Assembly (NCBI GenBank): GCA_035938395.1
Contig: DASZGY010000140.1
Coordinates: forward strand, 1 to 33,203
Source: JALZAA01 sp035938395
GTDB lineage: Bacteria; Actinomycetota; Acidimicrobiia; IMCC26256; JACDBD01
DNA: 33,203 bases
Reading direction: 5' to 3'
The notes below the pieces were generated by a model. The model saw nothing but the letters and a program-made list of their open reading frames with translations, made no database searches and was not told where the DNA came from. Both the position numbers and the translations under genes were made by a program. Shown one piece after another: positions 7,954 through 16,536 of this stretch. Numbering within the stretch: position 1 is the first letter of the stretch; every line of letters starts with the position of its first letter.

Positions 7954-8858
7954 GTGACTGACGGCACACCCGGGTCGGGCGCCCGCCGCCGCGCGCCGAC
8001 CTCCGCCACGAGGATGCCGGCCAGGATGATCACGGCGCCGAGGTAGCCGCCCCAGCCGAGCCGCTCGCCCACTTCGTAGCCGACGAAGCCGGCGACCACG
8101 GGCTCGAGCAGGTTGATGATGCTGGCGCGGGCGGGCTCGATCCGCCGCTGCGCCCATACCTGGATGCTGAACGCGAACGCCGAGCAGCCGAGCCCGGTGA
8201 ACACGACCGCGAAGAGCGCCTGCGCGGTCACGTCGCCCAGGCCGTCGAACGCCACGAGCGGGACGGAGAACGCGGCGATCGCGAGCAGCTCGACGCAGGT
8301 GAGCGACACCACGTCGAAGCGGTTCGCCCACGCCCCGACCTGCACGAACCAGATCCCGAACGCGAACGCGGTGACGAGCGTGATCGCGTCGCCGAAGCCG
8401 AGCGTCGGCTGCGCGCCGGTGAGAAGGAACAGCCCGATGACGGCGAGCACGACCGACACGACGACCGACGAGTTCGGCAGCCGCCGGTACACGACGGCGG
8501 CGACGAGCGGTGTGAACACCGCGAAGAGGCCGGTGATGAAGGCGGAGTTCGAGGTGGTCGTGTGCTGGAGACCGACGTTCTGGCACACGTACGCCACGAA
8601 GGCCGTGACCCCGAGCGCGACGCCGCAGCCGGCCATGACCCGAGCCGAGTCGGCGGGACGCGCCGCCGGTCCGCGCCATCCGCGGCGCAGGGCGAGAGGC
8701 AGGAGCGCGATTCCACCGATGGCGAAGCGCAACAGGATGAAGCCGGTGGCGGTGAGGTCGTCGAGCGCGTCCTGGACGATCGTGAACGTCGCGCCGTACA
8801 GGATGCTGGCGACGACGAGCGCCAGCTCCGGAGAGAACGCGCGGAGGCGCGCGTTCAA
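7950..8858 (-). CDS. EamA/DMT family transporter
   Basis: Inner-membrane drug/metabolite transporter of 302 residues with about ten hydrophobic segments in two EamA repeats. The first opens with ELALVVASILYGATFTIVQ and the second with FAVVFTGLGCSAFAFSIQVW. The Glu-Pro-rich LLEPVVAGFVGYEVGERLG motif near the C-terminus is typical of the second repeat. Substrates in this family range from amino acids to nucleobases and cannot be inferred. The listed start is TTG 8858, which overlaps the nadE stop (sequence TTGA), so it is probably translated by coupling; no Shine-Dalgarno is visible. Confidence 0.92.
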   Translation of the reverse strand: MNARLRAFSPELALVVASILYGATFTIVQDALDDLTATGFILLRFAIGGIALLPLALRRGWRGPAARPADSARVMAGCGVALGVTAFVAYVCQNVGLQHTTTSNSAFITGLFAVFTPLVAAVVYRRLPNSSVVVSVVLAVIGLFLLTGAQPTLGFGDAITLVTAFAFGIWFVQVGAWANRFDVVSLTCVELLAIAAFSVPLVAFDGLGDVTAQALFAVVFTGLGCSAFAFSIQVWAQRRIEPARASIINLLEPVVAGFVGYEVGERLGWGGYLGAVIILAGILVAEVGARRRAPDPGVPSVT

Positions 8859-10564
8859 CCAGGCCAGCGGTTCGTGATCGGCAGGCGCCGGTCCTTGCCG
8901 AAGGCCTTGGGGGAGACGCGCACGCCGGGGGGCGCCTGGCGCCGCTTGTACTCGTTGCGGTCGACCAGCCGCGCGATCCTGCGCACGGTGTCGGGATCGA
9001 AGCCGGCTTCCTCCAGCTCGCCGACCGAGAGGTCGCCTTCGACGTAGCCCTCGAGAATGGGGTCGAGCAGCGCGTAGTCGGGCAGCGCGTCGCTGTCGCG
9101 CTGATCCGGGCGGAGCTCCGCGCTGGGCGGCTTGTCGAGCACCGATTCGGGGACGAGGTCGCGCCCGGCGCGCTCGTTCCGATCGCGGGCGAGGGCGTAC
9201 ACGAGCATCTTCGGCACGTCCTTGATGACCGAGAACCCGCCCGCCATGTCGCCGTACAACGTCGAGTAGCCGGTGGCGAGCTCGCTCTTGTTGCCGGTGG
9301 TCAGCACGAGCGCGCCGAACTTGTTCGACAGGGCCATGAGCACGGTGCCCCGGATCCGGGCCTGGAGGTTCTCCTCGGCCAGACCGGGCTCGGTCCCCGC
9401 GAACGGTTCGGCGAGCATGTCGATGAAGGCTGCGTGCGCGGGCTCGATCGGCACCGTGATCGTCCGGATGCCGAGGTTTCGGGCGACGGCCTCGGCATCG
9501 ACGACGCTGCCTTCGCTCGAGAAGCGCGACGGCATGAGCACGCCGAGCACCCGGCCCGGGCCCAAGGCGTCAGCGGCGATGGCCGCGACGAGCGAGGAGT
9601 CGATCCCGCCCGACAGGCCGATGATCACATCGCTGAAGCCGTTCTTGAGCACGTAGTCACGGGTGCCGAGGGCAAGAGCTTCGTAGACCTCGCGAACGGG
9701 GGGGAGGGACGTCTCGACGCGCGGCCGTTCGCCCCGCTCGCCGAGGTGCGCGTCGGTGACCTTCACCTCGGCCAGCGCCGGCGCCGACCACCGCCCACGG
9801 GGGTCGAGCAGCCGCTTGCGGAACGTCGGCCGCACGTCGACGTCGACGACCAGCACGTCCTCGGTGAACTGGCGCGCTCGCGCCACGAGGTGCCCCTGCT
9901 CGTCGAACACGAGCGAGCCGCCGTCGAAGACGAGCTCGTCCTGACCGCCGACGATGTTGACGTAGACGATCGGGACCGACGCGTCGGCGGCCCGGGTGGC
10001 GAGCATCGTCTCTCGCTCGCGCAGACGCCCCGCGTAGTACGGCGAGCCGTTGATGTTCACGACGAGCTCGGCCCCACCGGCGGCTTGCGTGATGATCGGA
10101 CCGCTCGGGCTCCAGGCGTCCTCGCAGATCGTGACCGCTACCCGCGTGCCGGCCACGTTGAACAACGGGCCGTCGGTGCTCGAGGCGGTGAAGTAGCGCT
10201 GCTCGTCGAAGACGGTCGAGTTCGGGAGGTTGTGCTTGCGGTACACGCCGTGGACCTTGCCGTTCGCGCATACCGCCGCCGCGTTGTAGAGGTCGCGTTC
10301 GAGGAGAGGAAACCCGAGGACCGCTACCGCCCGGCCCGTGCGCGCGGCCACTTTCTCCAGGGTCTCCTGAGCCTGCGCGACGAACGCGGGCCGCAACAGG
10401 AGGTCTTCCGGCGGATAGCCCGTGATCGCCAGCTCGGGGAACGCGACGAGGTCGCAGGCGTCGGCCTCGGCCCGTTCATATGTCTCGATGATGCGCGCTG
10501 CGTTGCCCTCGAGGTCACCGACGACGAGGTTCAGCTGCGCGAGGGCAACCCGAAGCCGCGGCAC
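8855..10564 (-). CDS. nadE: Glutamine-dependent NAD+ synthetase
   Basis: Final step of NAD biosynthesis: ATP-dependent amidation of deamido-NAD with ammonia from glutamine. 569 residues in two domains. The N-terminal nitrilase-like glutaminase carries the triad Glu44 (FPELAITGY), Lys110 (YRKHNLPN) and Cys147 (TICEDAW). The C-terminal synthetase has the pyrophosphatase P-loop SGGIDSS, the TTGNKSE segment and LPDYALLDPILEGY. The length is shorter than the 680-residue mycobacterial form and matches the compact bacterial two-domain type. Start GTG 10564 follows TATCCT by six nucleotides with no Shine-Dalgarno, suggesting a leaderless mRNA. Divergent from glnE; overlaps the transporter downstream. 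Confidence 0.96.
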   Translation of the reverse strand: MPRLRVALAQLNLVVGDLEGNAARIIETYERAEADACDLVAFPELAITGYPPEDLLLRPAFVAQAQETLEKVAARTGRAVAVLGFPLLERDLYNAAAVCANGKVHGVYRKHNLPNSTVFDEQRYFTASSTDGPLFNVAGTRVAVTICEDAWSPSGPIITQAAGGAELVVNINGSPYYAGRLRERETMLATRAADASVPIVYVNIVGGQDELVFDGGSLVFDEQGHLVARARQFTEDVLVVDVDVRPTFRKRLLDPRGRWSAPALAEVKVTDAHLGERGERPRVETSLPPVREVYEALALGTRDYVLKNGFSDVIIGLSGGIDSSLVAAIAADALGPGRVLGVLMPSRFSSEGSVVDAEAVARNLGIRTITVPIEPAHAAFIDMLAEPFAGTEPGLAEENLQARIRGTVLMALSNKFGALVLTTGNKSELATGYSTLYGDMAGGFSVIKDVPKMLVYALARDRNERAGRDLVPESVLDKPPSAELRPDQRDSDALPDYALLDPILEGYVEGDLSVGELEEAGFDPDTVRRIARLVDRNEYKRRQAPPGVRVSPKAFGKDRRLPITNRWPG

Positions 10565-10576
10565 GACTCAAGGATA
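10565..10576 (-). promoter_or_regulatory. Candidate -10 box placing the nadE transcription start at its GTG
   Basis: TATCCT (complement of 10571-10576) is followed by six nucleotides and then GTG 10564. In actinobacteria this TAnnnT plus 6-7 nt geometry is typical of leaderless transcripts. No convincing -35 is visible 17 nt upstream. Confidence 0.45.
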
Positions 10577-10645
10577 CGGGCCTGCCGCTCCGAGTGCGCC
10601 GAAAGCCCGAAGGTCCAGACCCGCTCCGTGGGCGACACTGGACGG

Positions 10646-13429
10646 GTGGCAAGGACACTCCTCGACTCACCCGCGCTCGACGCCGCGGTCGGGCGCTCGG
10701 CCGACCCGGCGGCGGCCCGGGCGTTCCTGGCGCGGTTGCTGGACGATCACCCCGCGCTCGGGGACGAGCTCGCCACGAACCCACTCGTACGCGAAACGCT
10801 CGTCGCCCTGAGCGCGGCGTCACGCTCGCTGTCGAGTGCGGTCATGCGGGATCCCTCGCTGCTCGACCCACTGCGCGACGGCGAGGGCTTCGGGCGCGAG
10901 CGCGAGCTGGCCGAGTATCGCGACTCCGCCGCCGCGTTCCTCGCCGCCGCCGACGACGGCCCGGGCGCGCTGCGCCGGTGGAAGCAGCGTGAGCTCCTGC
11001 GTACCGCGGCGCGCGATCTGCTCGGCGCGGCAGATCTTCCCGCCGTCGGCCGCGAGCTGGCGGCGCTGGCAGAGGTATGCCTGGGCTGCGCGCTCGATCT
11101 GGTCGGGCCGAGGGTCCCGCTCGGGATCATCGCGATGGGAAAGCTCGGCGGCCGCGAGCTCAACTACGCCAGCGACGTCGACGTGCTCTTCGTCCACGAA
11201 GGTGATGGCGAGCTCGCCGAGCGTGGGGCGCGCGCAGTGCTCACGACGATGAGCGAGCCCACGGCCGACGGCATCGTGTTCCGCACGGATGCCGATCTCC
11301 GTCCCGAAGGCCGGTCGGGTCCGTTGTCGCGCACGCTCGACGCGTACTCCGCCTATTACGAGCGCTGGGCCCAGCCGTGGGAGTTCCAGGCGCTCTTGAA
11401 GGCGCGGCCCGTGGCGGGCGACGACGACATCGGCCGTCGGTTCCTCGAGTTGGTGCAGCCGTTCGTCTGGCCGGAGGTCCTCGACCCGGACGCGGTGCGC
11501 TCGGTGCGGGCGATGAAGGCGCGAGCGGAGGGCGAGATGCACCGCCTCGGTCTGACCGAGCGCGAGGTGAAACGGGGGCGGGGCGGCATCCGTGACATCG
11601 AGTTCGCGGTGCAGCTCCTCCAGCTCGTGCACGGCCGGCACGACCGATCGGTGCGTTCCCCCACGACGCTCGACGCGCTCGCGCAGCTCGCTGCCGGCGG
11701 ATACATCGAGCGCGAGGAGGCCGCACAGCTCGACGACGCCTACCGCTTCCTGCGGACGGTCGAGCACCGCCTCCAGCTCCAGGACGAGCAGCAGACCCAC
11801 ACCTTGCCGGCCGACCTCGGCGCGCGCACCCGGCTCGCCCGGGTGCTCGGCTACCGCGATCGCGGCGACGAGACCGCGCTCGACCTCTTCGAGACGGGCT
11901 ATCGCGGCTACCAGAACCGGGTGCGGTCGATCCACGAGCGACTGTTCTTCGCTCCCCTGCTCGACACCTTGGCCGGGGCGGGACCGCTGACCGAAGAGGC
12001 GGTCGAAGCGCGCCTGGCCGCGTTCGGCTTCCTCGACGTCGCACACACCCGTGCCGCGCTGCGGGAGCTGACGCAAGGCCTCACCCGCCGTTCTCGGATC
12101 ATGCAGCAGCTGCTGCCCGTCATCCTCAGCTGGCTCTCGTCGACACCCGACCCCGACCTCGGCCTGCTCCAGCTCCGGCGGCTCGCCGAGGGCGAAGTGC
12201 GATCGGCCTCGCTCGCCCAGACCTTCCGGGAGTCTCCACGCGCCGCCGAGCGCACGTGCCGGCTACTCGGTTCGAGCCGGCTGCTCGGCGACGCGTTGCG
12301 CCGCCAACCCGACTTCATCGAAGCGCTCGGCGACGACGATGCGTTGTCGAGGGTGAAGTCCCGGGACGAGCTCGTCGAAGAGGCGCTCGGCAACCTCATG
12401 TGGCGGCCGAGTGCCGACGAGCGGCGCGTCGGCCTCCGCCGGTTCAAGCGACGGGAAATGCTCCGGATCGCGGCGCGCGACGTGCTCGGATTCGCGTCGA
12501 TCGAGACGACCGAGGGGGAGCTTGCCGGGCTCGCCGACGCGTGCGTCGAGGCCGCGCTGCGGTCGGTCGGGCCGCCGGTGCCCTTCGCCGTGATCGGCAT
12601 GGGGCGCCTCGGCGGGGCCGAGCTCAGCTACGCGTCCGACCTCGACGTGCTGTTCGTCTACGACGGCGAGGATGCCGCCGACTTTCGCGCCGCCGAGAAG
12701 GTCGCCGAGCAGCTGATGAGCGAGCTCGGCGGCATCACGCCCGAAGGTCAGACCTTCCGCGTTGATGCGAACCTCCGGCCGGAGGGAAAGAAGGGCGCGC
12801 TCGCCCGCAGCCTCTCGGGCTACGAGGCGTACTACGAGCGGTGGGCGGAGACGTGGGAGTTCCAGGCGCTCCTCAAGGCGCGGCCCGTCGCGGGGGACGC
12901 GACGGTCGCCGAGCGGTTCGCGACGCTGATCGAACCGTTCGTGTACCGGGACCCGTTCCCCGACGACGATGTCCGCGAGGTGCGTCGGATGAAGGCGCGC
13001 ATCGAGCGCGAGCGCATCCCGCCGAGCGAGGATCCGCGCTTCCATCTCAAGCTCGGGCGCGGTTCGTTGTCGGACGTGGAGTTCACTGTGCAGCTGCTCC
13101 AGCTCGAGCACGGCGCGCGCCATCCCGAGATCGGGGTCACATCGACGATCGAGGCGCTGCACCGACTGCGCGCCGCCGCGTTGCTCGATGCCGGTGACGC
13201 CGACACTCTCGAGGAGGCGTACCGGTTCTGCGAGCGGGCACGGAACGCTCAGTACCTGCTCACAGGGCGACCCGGCGACGCCCTGCCGACAGACGGGCGA
13301 GAGGCGACGCACCTCGGGCGACTTCTCGGCTATGGGCCCCAGCCTCAGGCCCGGCTACGCGACGATTACCGCCGCGTGACACGCCGGGCCCGCAAGGTCG
13401 TCGACCGCGTCTTCTACGGGCAGGTGTAG
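10646..13429 (+). CDS. glnE: Bifunctional glutamine synthetase adenylyltransferase/deadenylylase
   Basis: Controls glutamine synthetase by attaching AMP to, or removing it from, its regulatory tyrosine. From GTG 10646 it is 927 residues, close to the usual 950-1000. Two homologous halves each carry a nucleotidyltransferase signature: MGKLGGRELNYASDVDVLF (about 164-182, Asp177/Asp179; deadenylylation half) and MGRLGGAELSYASDLDVLF (about 651-669; adenylylation half), each followed by RPEG and FQALLKARPVAGD. The frame continues upstream to 9434, but that region is antisense to nadE; GTG 10646 gives the normal N-terminus. The matching target tyrosine is present in glnA 1.4 kb downstream. Confidence 0.96.
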   Translation: MARTLLDSPALDAAVGRSADPAAARAFLARLLDDHPALGDELATNPLVRETLVALSAASRSLSSAVMRDPSLLDPLRDGEGFGRERELAEYRDSAAAFLAAADDGPGALRRWKQRELLRTAARDLLGAADLPAVGRELAALAEVCLGCALDLVGPRVPLGIIAMGKLGGRELNYASDVDVLFVHEGDGELAERGARAVLTTMSEPTADGIVFRTDADLRPEGRSGPLSRTLDAYSAYYERWAQPWEFQALLKARPVAGDDDIGRRFLELVQPFVWPEVLDPDAVRSVRAMKARAEGEMHRLGLTEREVKRGRGGIRDIEFAVQLLQLVHGRHDRSVRSPTTLDALAQLAAGGYIEREEAAQLDDAYRFLRTVEHRLQLQDEQQTHTLPADLGARTRLARVLGYRDRGDETALDLFETGYRGYQNRVRSIHERLFFAPLLDTLAGAGPLTEEAVEARLAAFGFLDVAHTRAALRELTQGLTRRSRIMQQLLPVILSWLSSTPDPDLGLLQLRRLAEGEVRSASLAQTFRESPRAAERTCRLLGSSRLLGDALRRQPDFIEALGDDDALSRVKSRDELVEEALGNLMWRPSADERRVGLRRFKRREMLRIAARDVLGFASIETTEGELAGLADACVEAALRSVGPPVPFAVIGMGRLGGAELSYASDLDVLFVYDGEDAADFRAAEKVAEQLMSELGGITPEGQTFRVDANLRPEGKKGALARSLSGYEAYYERWAETWEFQALLKARPVAGDATVAERFATLIEPFVYRDPFPDDDVREVRRMKARIERERIPPSEDPRFHLKLGRGSLSDVEFTVQLLQLEHGARHPEIGVTSTIEALHRLRAAALLDAGDADTLEEAYRFCERARNAQYLLTGRPGDALPTDGREATHLGRLLGYGPQPQARLRDDYRRVTRRARKVVDRVFYGQV

Positions 13430-13432
13430 GAA

Positions 13433-14833
13433 CTAGGGGCAGGCCGCCACTGCCGTGTTGGGATCGACTTCGCCGGACCCGAACGTGGCGTCAGGTCCAG
13501 GGGCCCCGAGGTCCGTCGCCGTACTCAGAAGACGGGCGCGCACATCACTTGCCGCACAGGATGGGAATGCCGCCCGCAACAACGCCACCGCGGCCGAGAC
13601 GTACGGCGTGGCCATCGAGGTGCCGGCGATCGCCTTGTAACCGGTGGGGTCGCTGACTGGACCGGACATCGGAACCGTCGAGAGGATGTTGCACGACGAC
13701 GCCGGCGTACAGCTGCCACTCGACCCACCGGGTGCTGAAATGTCGACGTACGACCCAGTGGTCGAGTACGGCGCGTGAGCTGCGGGTTTGGCGTTCGGTG
13801 GGTTGGCTTCGTCCGTGGCGGCAACCGCGATCGGCTCGGCACCGTCAGCGGACTGGGAGAGGGCGCCGGGGTACGAGGGCTGGTCTTGGGATGAGCATCC
13901 GTTCAACTGGAAGCTGGAGCCGCCGCAGTTGCCGGCCGCCGCGACCACGACGACGTCGTGTTGCTGTGCGTATCGAACGGCAAGACAGGTGGCCTGGTCG
14001 AAGGCTGGGCCGCCGAGGCTGAGGTTCACCACCTGCGCGCCTCCGTTGTCGACCTCCCACGTGATGCCGCTGGCTACGTCGGAGTTGAACCCGCTCCCGC
14101 TCGAGTCGAGAACTTTCACCGGTCGAATCTTGACCTCGGGCGCCGCGCCACTGATCCCGGTCACGTTGTTGTTCACCGCGGCGATGATCCCGCTGACGTG
14201 AGTGCCGTGGCCGTTGTCGTCGACGGCGCTGTTGGATTCCGTTCCGTTGTTGAGGAACGAATGCCCGGCGAGGACTTGCCCGGCGAGATCGGGATGGTTC
14301 GCGGTGCTTCCGGTGTCAACGACCCCCACCGTGATCCCCGCGCCCTTGGTGTTCGCAGTTGCCCACGCTTGCTCGTATGGCACTTGGTCCAGAGCCCATT
14401 GTTGGATTCGGAGCGGGTCCGGACCGGCGAGGGTCGCGTGTACGGGGCTCGCGACCTCGACCGCCACGACGTTTCCGCCTTGTGCCTGTTGTCCCGCGAC
14501 CCGGCCGGCCTCGTCCGCGCTCGCGACGGAGGTCTTGTTGATCAAGGGCTTTCCGCCCGGCGCCAGTGCGACGGTGACGAGGGGAATCTTGTTGTCGGCG
14601 GTCCGGCTAGTGCTCCGCGTCGCCTCGTCGCGCGCCTTCTGAGCAGCAGAGTCGGGCGGCAACGGCGCCGGGGTGCCTCCCGTCGACGCGGCTTGAGCAC
14701 CCGAACTCGATGTCCCACACGGTCCCGGAGGCGGCGGGGGCGGAGGCGGGCCGCCGAAGCACGCCGCCGCCGTGAACGCGGTGATCGACGCCGTGAGCGC
14801 CAGCGCAACACGAGGACGACCTGCCCACTTCAT
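13433..14833 (-). CDS. Subtilisin-like (S8) serine protease, lipoprotein
   Basis: Extracytoplasmic protease, 466 residues. The N-terminus has a signal peptide ending in lipobox TAAC, with Cys25 as the lipidated residue, followed by an eight-proline run and a Ser/Gly/Pro linker. The catalytic triad is complete: Asp173 (GVVDTGS), His212 (NGHGTHVSG) and Ser406 (AGTSMATPY), with oxyanion Asn302 (AAAGNCGG). Residues about 80-150 may be a short I9-like propeptide. Several cysteines (303, 313, 375, 381) suggest disulfides outside the cell. It follows glnA by 24 nt on the same strand, and TAGCCT lies 8 nt before its ATG without a Shine-Dalgarno, so it may have its own leaderless promoter. It ends 3 bp from the glnE stop. 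Confidence 0.94.
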   Translation of the reverse strand: MKWAGRPRVALALTASITAFTAAACFGGPPPPPPPPGPCGTSSSGAQAASTGGTPAPLPPDSAAQKARDEATRSTSRTADNKIPLVTVALAPGGKPLINKTSVASADEAGRVAGQQAQGGNVVAVEVASPVHATLAGPDPLRIQQWALDQVPYEQAWATANTKGAGITVGVVDTGSTANHPDLAGQVLAGHSFLNNGTESNSAVDDNGHGTHVSGIIAAVNNNVTGISGAAPEVKIRPVKVLDSSGSGFNSDVASGITWEVDNGGAQVVNLSLGGPAFDQATCLAVRYAQQHDVVVVAAAGNCGGSSFQLNGCSSQDQPSYPGALSQSADGAEPIAVAATDEANPPNAKPAAHAPYSTTGSYVDISAPGGSSGSCTPASSCNILSTVPMSGPVSDPTGYKAIAGTSMATPYVSAAVALLRAAFPSCAASDVRARLLSTATDLGAPGPDATFGSGEVDPNTAVAACP

Positions 14834-14857
14834 GGGCGCTGAGGCTAGCCGTCGCCG

Positions 14858-16297
14858 TCAGATGTCGTAGTACATGTAGAACTCCCACGGGTGCGGGCGG
14901 AGACGGAGCTCGTCGATCTCGTTCTCCCGCTTGTAGGAGAGCCACGTGTCGATGACGTCCTGGGTGAACACGCCGCCGGCCAGCAGGAACTCGTGGTCGG
15001 CTTCGAGCGCGGCCAGTGACTCGTCGAGCGACCCCGGCACCTGCGGGACCTTCGCCATGTCCTCGGGCGGCAGGTCATAGAGGTCCTTGTCGAGCGGGTC
15101 GGGCGGCTCGATGCGGTTCTGCACCCCGTCGAGCCCGGCCATCAGCATCGCCGAGAACGCGAGGTACGGGTTGCACGACGGGTCCGGGGGCCGGAACTCG
15201 AGGCGCTTGGCCTTCGGGCTCTTCGAGTAGACGGGGATGCGCACGCACGCGGAGCGGTTGCGCTGGGAGTACACGAGGTTCACCGGCGCCTCGTAGCCGG
15301 GCACGAGACGCTTGTACGAGTTCGTGGTCGGCGCCGCGAACGCGAGGATCGCAGCCGCGTGCTTGAGCAGTCCGCCGATGTACCAGCGCGCGAGGTCCGA
15401 GATCTGGCCGTAGCCCTTCTCGTCGAACATCAGCGGCTCGCCGCCCTTCCACAGCGACTGGTGCGTGTGCATGCCCGAGCCGTTGTCCTGGAAGACAGGC
15501 TTCGGCATGAACGTCACCGTGTAGCCGGCGGAGCGCGCCACGTTCTTCACGACGTACTTGTAGAGCATGAGCTTGTCGGCCATCGTCAGCAGCGTGTCGA
15601 AGCGCATGTCGATCTCGGCCTGGCCGGCGGTACCGACCTCGTGGTGCTGTACCTCGACCTCCACGCCCAGCTTCTCGAGCGTCAGGATCATCTCCGAGCG
15701 GAGGTCCTGGAAGCTGTCCATGGGCGGGACGGGGAAGTACCCCTCCTTGTAACGGGGCTTGTACCCGAGGTTCGGGCCACCGTCGAGCTCGAACTCGCGG
15801 CCCGAGTTCCACACGCCCTCGACCGAGTCGACGTAGTAGTAGCCCGAGTACTGGTTCTGGTCGAAGCGCGCCGAGTCGAAGATGTAGAACTCGGCTTCGG
15901 GACCGATGTACACGGTGTCGGCGATGCCCGTGCCCTTGACGTACTCCTCGGCTTTCTTGGCCACGTAGCGCGGGTCGCGGGTGTACGGCTCGCCCGTGAT
16001 CGGGTCTTGGACGTAACAGTTGATCGAGAGCGTCGTGTGCTCGCGGAACGGGTCGAGGACCGCGGTGTTCGGGTCGGGCACCAGGAGCATGTCCGACTCC
16101 TGGATCTCCTGGAACCCACGGATCGACGAGCCGTCGAACCCATACCCCTCGTCGAAACCGTCCGCGGTCAGCTCGTGGATCGGCATAGAGAAGTGCTGCA
16201 TGAGCCCGGGGAGGTCACAGAACCGGAGGTCCACGATCTCGGCGCCCGAGTCCTGGGCCAGCTTCAGCACGTCGCCCGGGGTGCGCTGCTCCGCCAC
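14858..16297 (-). CDS. glnA: Glutamine synthetase type I (adenylylatable)
   Basis: Central ammonia-assimilating enzyme; makes glutamine from glutamate, ammonia and ATP as a dodecamer. From GTG 16297 it is 479 residues, almost the same as mycobacterial GlnA1. Visible: the beta-grasp start VDLRFCDLPGLMQHF, the DGSSIRGF latch, metal-binding GPEAEFYIFD, the ATP-region KPVFQDNGSGMHTHQS, RxxNRSACVRIP and the adenylylation loop KDLYDLPPE with Tyr407. GTG 16297 is chosen over upstream in-frame starts because AAGGAG is 6 nt upstream and the protein start then fits the family. Regulation is expected both by GlnE (tyrosine present) and at transcription. Divergent from glnA2. Confidence 0.97.
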   Translation of the reverse strand: MAEQRTPGDVLKLAQDSGAEIVDLRFCDLPGLMQHFSMPIHELTADGFDEGYGFDGSSIRGFQEIQESDMLLVPDPNTAVLDPFREHTTLSINCYVQDPITGEPYTRDPRYVAKKAEEYVKGTGIADTVYIGPEAEFYIFDSARFDQNQYSGYYYVDSVEGVWNSGREFELDGGPNLGYKPRYKEGYFPVPPMDSFQDLRSEMILTLEKLGVEVEVQHHEVGTAGQAEIDMRFDTLLTMADKLMLYKYVVKNVARSAGYTVTFMPKPVFQDNGSGMHTHQSLWKGGEPLMFDEKGYGQISDLARWYIGGLLKHAAAILAFAAPTTNSYKRLVPGYEAPVNLVYSQRNRSACVRIPVYSKSPKAKRLEFRPPDPSCNPYLAFSAMLMAGLDGVQNRIEPPDPLDKDLYDLPPEDMAKVPQVPGSLDESLAALEADHEFLLAGGVFTQDVIDTWLSYKRENEIDELRLRPHPWEFYMYYDI

Positions 16298-16536
16298 TTC
16301 GTCTCCTTCGTCTGTGGCCGGACGCATCCCGTCGTCCGGCGAGGTCGCCGCCTGCAAATCGGCGGGAGCCTATGCCCCCTCCCGCGCTTCGGCGAGGCGC
16401 AGGTCGGTCGCCGCCGGGGGCACGCTCCCAGCCGGCGATTTCGCATCCATTGCCCCCCAATGAACGCTCTGTTAAGCGACCCTGATCTGCGGTTTCGGGC
16501 TGCCGTCGCCGTCGACCGGGCTGCAACACTTGTCGA
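16298..16536. promoter_or_regulatory. Divergent glnA/glnA2 control region with a leader hairpin
   Basis: 239 bp without a gene. On the glnA side, GCCGGACG (16317-16324) and CGTCCGGC (16333-16340) form a perfect 8-bp hairpin with an 8-nt loop, 19 nt before the glnA start and upstream of the AAGGAG. A TAGGCT -10-like box (complement of 16367-16372 region) lies further up. An AT-richer island around 16455-16500 (ATGAACGCTCTGTTAAGCG) is the best place to look for a GlnR-type site; I see TTAAC-like half sites but not a full consensus pair. Confidence 0.4.

Noticed and set aside
9434..10645. N-terminal extension of the glnE frame by 404 codons
   Set aside because: It lies antisense to nadE and has shadow composition; GTG 10646 gives the normal GlnE N-terminus.
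10820..12076. 418-codon open frame opposite glnE
   Set aside because: Shadow of glnE, no recognisable motif.
16455..16500. GlnR binding site in the glnA/glnA2 control region
   Set aside because: Only loose TTAAC/GAAAC-like half sites are visible and the spacing does not give the full consensus; kept as a place to test, not as a feature.
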